A stretch of DNA of 8,992 nucleotides from Bacteroidia bacterium (GTDB taxonomy: Bacteria; Bacteroidota; Bacteroidia; Bacteroidales; Azobacteroidaceae): contig BNXB01000056.1 of the NCBI GenBank assembly GCA_025999255.1, forward strand, positions 1 to 8,992. The letters are read 5' to 3'. The notes under the pieces were generated by a model. The model was not told the DNA's origin and ran no database searches. It saw nothing but the letters and a program-made list of their open reading frames with translations. This document shows positions 6,577 to 8,992 of the stretch, in pieces (position 1 is the first letter of the stretch; every line of letters begins with the position of its first letter). Made by a program: the position numbers and the translations under genes.

Positions 6577-8992
6577 ATGAAACGAATTATATACTTTACG
6601 CTGCTCCTCATTTTTTGGATCAATGCTTTGCAATCTTATGCCCAAAGCCTTCAGGGGGACAGTCATATTAATCCTGTTCCGGTGAATCACGATGGAGTTT
6701 TCTTCTATTTCCAGGATACGCGGAATACCCAGGAATATACCAGCCAGTACAGGGGGATGACCACCAACGATGTTTTTTACAGGATTATTGTTCCTGCAAC
6801 GATGGATATCACCGTATCCCATGCAGGTTCCGAACTAAGTAACACCTCGATTTATCTTCTGGATTCTTCGAGGAATCTGATTACATGGGTCTTGAATGTT
6901 ACTCCTACCGGCCTATCCTACAGTCTGGAACCGGGGACTTATTATATTGTTTGTGAAGGATATAACGCAAACGGGAATATCACAACGACTATTAATGGTT
7001 TATCCCTTGTTATGAGCGAACCGGCGGACATAACCTATACGGCTCCCGCAGTCAATCCGGGTTCTAACCGGAATTATATTCTGAAAAAAGTTCCCCGGAA
7101 ATTGATTTACAACGGAGGGGTTCCGTTGACAACCGGAAATAGTATAGTAACCATCCAATATTTCGATGGACTGGGAAGACCGGAAGAAACCGTCCATGCA
7201 GCAGGAAATCCAAAATTCCAGGATTTGGTTTCCTACATCCAGTATGATAGCTATGGGAGGGAGTATAAGAGTTGGTTACCGGTTAATTATCCCGGAACCT
7301 GCGGTTCGTTCCGTACCCCGGAAGAAATCTTTACTTCCGTACCGGGAGCTTACGGAAACGATTCCCGGACATTTTCGGAAATAATCTACGAAGCTTCCCC
7401 CCTGAACCGGATAGAAGAAACCCGTGGGCCGGGAGAACCCTGGACTGACCACCCTGTCCGGACGGAACTCCTGACTAATACTTCTGAAGGAGTACAGTCC
7501 TGCTCCTATTACTACCTATCCGGAGATAATCTTGTCAAGTCGGACAATAATTATGCACCGAACGAACTCTTTGTCGTTAAAACCACGGACGAGGACGGGA
7601 ATGAATCCTTCGAATTTACCGATAAGCAAGGCAGGATTTTACTCCAGCGTCGAATCAATGAGGAAGAAAATCATGACACGTATTATGTTTATGACGATTT
7701 CAATAACCTGAGTTATGTATTACCTCCGCTGGCAGTCGATGCTGCGGACCTGACCGATGGTATCAACAAATACGGATATGTGTATAAATACGATCCTCGT
7801 AATCGCTGTATTGAGAAGAAACTTCCCGGCATAGAGCCGGTTTATTATGTCTATGACCGTTCCGACCGGTTGATCCTTTCCCAGGATGGAGTGCAGCGGG
7901 CTACTAACGATTGGACTTTTAACCGGTACGATGAATTCGGGAGGGTTATCTTATCCGGGATCAAGAAATTTACGGGACAAAGCCATTCCGGTTTGATGGA
8001 TATCTACAAGGATCTGTTAATCACGAGCAAACGTGGTTCCGGAGTTCGTGGCTATGAAAATTCGCTGGCCTTACCAGCCTCGGAATCAGAGATTTACCTG
8101 GCTAATTATTACGATACTTATTATCCTGCGGCCTCTTTGGGACAGAGTGACTTGAGCGCTCTTTCGAATAGCGGACAAGCGTTTACTTCCGCGAAAGGTC
8201 TCCTGACCGGAAGTATAATAAAAACACTCAATACCTCTCCCCCGGTTAATCTGTACAAGTCGTATTATTACGATTACCTGGGGCGGATAGTAGGAAAACA
8301 CACCTCGAACCTGGTCAACGGATTGAACAGCGAGTATTACGGATACGGCGCCGACGGGAAAGTGCATTACAAAGCTCTTCGTCACTATTCGGGCGACGAA
8401 ATTCTACTTTCGGAAGATTACTACTACCGTTACGACCATGCCGGCCGGATGACTTCCAAGTACTATGCAATCAATGAGGAAGAACCGCGTCTTATGGCCG
8501 CCTACCGTTACAATGACCTGGGAGAGTTGGAGGTCAAAAATACCGGTGGAATCGAAACCACGGCATACTCATACAATATCCGGAATCAGTTGACCCAAAT
8601 TCAGGGAGAACACTTTTCGGAAACAGTCTCTTACGAGGGTCAATACGGAGGGAACATCGCCTCCGTAAGTTGGAATATCCATAATCAGGCACCCCAGAGT
8701 TATTTGTTCAGTTACGATAACCTTAGCCGGTTGACCCAGTCTTCTTATACCGGCTCCGGGAACCGGAACTACGACGAATCCTTCAACTACGACAAGCATG
8801 GGAATCCGTTGACCATCCACCGGAACGGTCGGATTGTAAGCGGTTCGAACTACAATTGCGGGCAGATAGACGACCTCACGCTCAATACCTACAACGGGAA
8901 TCAGTTGATGGGGGTGTTGGAAACGGTACCGAACCAGTTGAGCAGTGATTTGATGGAATTCAAGAAGACCGTTAATACCACTCCCGGTTATG
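6577..8992 (+). CDS. Exported DUF6443-domain RHS-repeat protein, 3' end outside window
   Basis: The frame starts at ATG 6577, preceded by AAGGAATAAA, and has no stop up to the last base, giving 805 codons plus one base. Residues 1-22 are a Sec signal peptide (cleavage at SYA|QS). Residues about 60-150 form a small beta-rich region resembling pre-peptidase C-terminal (PPC) domains: YRIIVPATMDITVS and LEPGTYYIVCEG. The DUF6443-type region begins near NYILKK (166) and includes IQYFDGLGRPEETV (193-206) and YDSYGRE (223-229). YD-type repeats follow at about 372, 405, 426, 451, 565, 619, 645, 713 and 738 (for example YDEFGR, YDYLGR, YDHAGR, YDNLSR). The stretch NYYDTYYP...KGLLTG between two repeats is also usual for this family. 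In RHS proteins such repeats build a hollow beta cocoon, followed by a conserved core and often a variable C-terminal effector; both would lie beyond the window. It is probably co-translated with the preceding gene. Confidence 0.86.
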   Translation, partial: MKRIIYFTLLLIFWINALQSYAQSLQGDSHINPVPVNHDGVFFYFQDTRNTQEYTSQYRGMTTNDVFYRIIVPATMDITVSHAGSELSNTSIYLLDSSRNLITWVLNVTPTGLSYSLEPGTYYIVCEGYNANGNITTTINGLSLVMSEPADITYTAPAVNPGSNRNYILKKVPRKLIYNGGVPLTTGNSIVTIQYFDGLGRPEETVHAAGNPKFQDLVSYIQYDSYGREYKSWLPVNYPGTCGSFRTPEEIFTSVPGAYGNDSRTFSEIIYEASPLNRIEETRGPGEPWTDHPVRTELLTNTSEGVQSCSYYYLSGDNLVKSDNNYAPNELFVVKTTDEDGNESFEFTDKQGRILLQRRINEEENHDTYYVYDDFNNLSYVLPPLAVDAADLTDGINKYGYVYKYDPRNRCIEKKLPGIEPVYYVYDRSDRLILSQDGVQRATNDWTFNRYDEFGRVILSGIKKFTGQSHSGLMDIYKDLLITSKRGSGVRGYENSLALPASESEIYLANYYDTYYPAASLGQSDLSALSNSGQAFTSAKGLLTGSIIKTLNTSPPVNLYKSYYYDYLGRIVGKHTSNLVNGLNSEYYGYGADGKVHYKALRHYSGDEILLSEDYYYRYDHAGRMTSKYYAINEEEPRLMAAYRYNDLGELEVKNTGGIETTAYSYNIRNQLTQIQGEHFSETVSYEGQYGGNIASVSWNIHNQAPQSYLFSYDNLSRLTQSSYTGSGNRNYDESFNYDKHGNPLTIHRNGRIVSGSNYNCGQIDDLTLNTYNGNQLMGVLETVPNQLSSDLMEFKKTVNTTPGY

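Noticed and set aside
6499..6822. Reverse-strand open frame across the junction of the two RHS genes
   Set aside because: It overlaps the conserved YD repeat of one gene and the signal peptide of the next on the opposite strand, with no family pattern of its own.
7166..7384. Short + strand frame near the start of the DUF6443 region, suggesting a frameshift
   Set aside because: The main frame from 6577 stays open through this stretch and carries the expected motifs (YFDGLGRP, YDSYGRE), so nothing is broken.
8086..8385. Reverse-strand open frame that could be read as a small immunity-type gene
   Set aside because: It is antisense to intact YD-repeat coding sequence. An immunity gene would be expected after the 3' end of the RHS gene, not inside it.
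7072..8992. Tandem DNA repeats or CRISPR-like array in the last gene
   Set aside because: The repeats are degenerate at protein level (YD motifs) with irregular spacing. There is no DNA-level repeat-spacer pattern.

Overview
The window looks like chromosomal DNA from a member of the Bacteroidota that has a type IX secretion system (T9SS). Four signs point there: a typical T9SS type A sorting domain at the end of one protein; start codons with little or no Shine-Dalgarno sequence; a promoter-like TAnnTTTG box; and RHS proteins of the kind common in Flavobacteriia and Bacteroidales (the 'GIKVDQEATWVGLGW' and DUF6443 types). A gut or oral Bacteroidales lineage such as Odoribacteraceae would fit the moderate GC content, but that is a guess. 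All recognisable genes are on the + strand, and no RNA gene, insertion sequence, CRISPR array or attachment site was found.

Layout. (1) 1-876 is the 3' end of an M16-family zinc metallopeptidase gene, closed by a strong AT-rich hairpin (919-975). (2) 1042-2019 encodes a small membrane-bound transcription regulator: an N-terminal signal/lipobox, a short extracytoplasmic domain, one transmembrane helix, a basic coiled-coil-like linker and a C-terminal helix-turn-helix. (3) 2020-2213 is a densely structured intergenic region with three copies of TTTGTCYAT, several short dyads and a TACTTTTG -7 box. (4) 2214-3428, 3474-6557 and 6577-8992 (running off the end) form an apparent operon with gaps of 45 and 19 bases. 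It encodes a secreted protein with a T9SS sorting domain, a 1027-residue exported protein with an SpvB/TcB-like N-terminus and YD repeats at its C-terminus, and an exported DUF6443/RHS protein of at least 805 residues with about ten YD-type repeats.

The second RHS gene stays open from its ATG at 6577 to the last base of the window. Its RHS core and any variable C-terminal tip therefore lie downstream and cannot be read here.

Working model (inference): the membrane regulator senses an envelope signal and controls the adjacent operon through the repeated upstream element. The operon makes a two-chain RHS shell, analogous to the B and C components of Tc toxins, plus a T9SS-exported partner. The domain families are known, but the three-gene system with its regulator is, to my knowledge, not functionally characterised. 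That makes it the most interesting part of the window.
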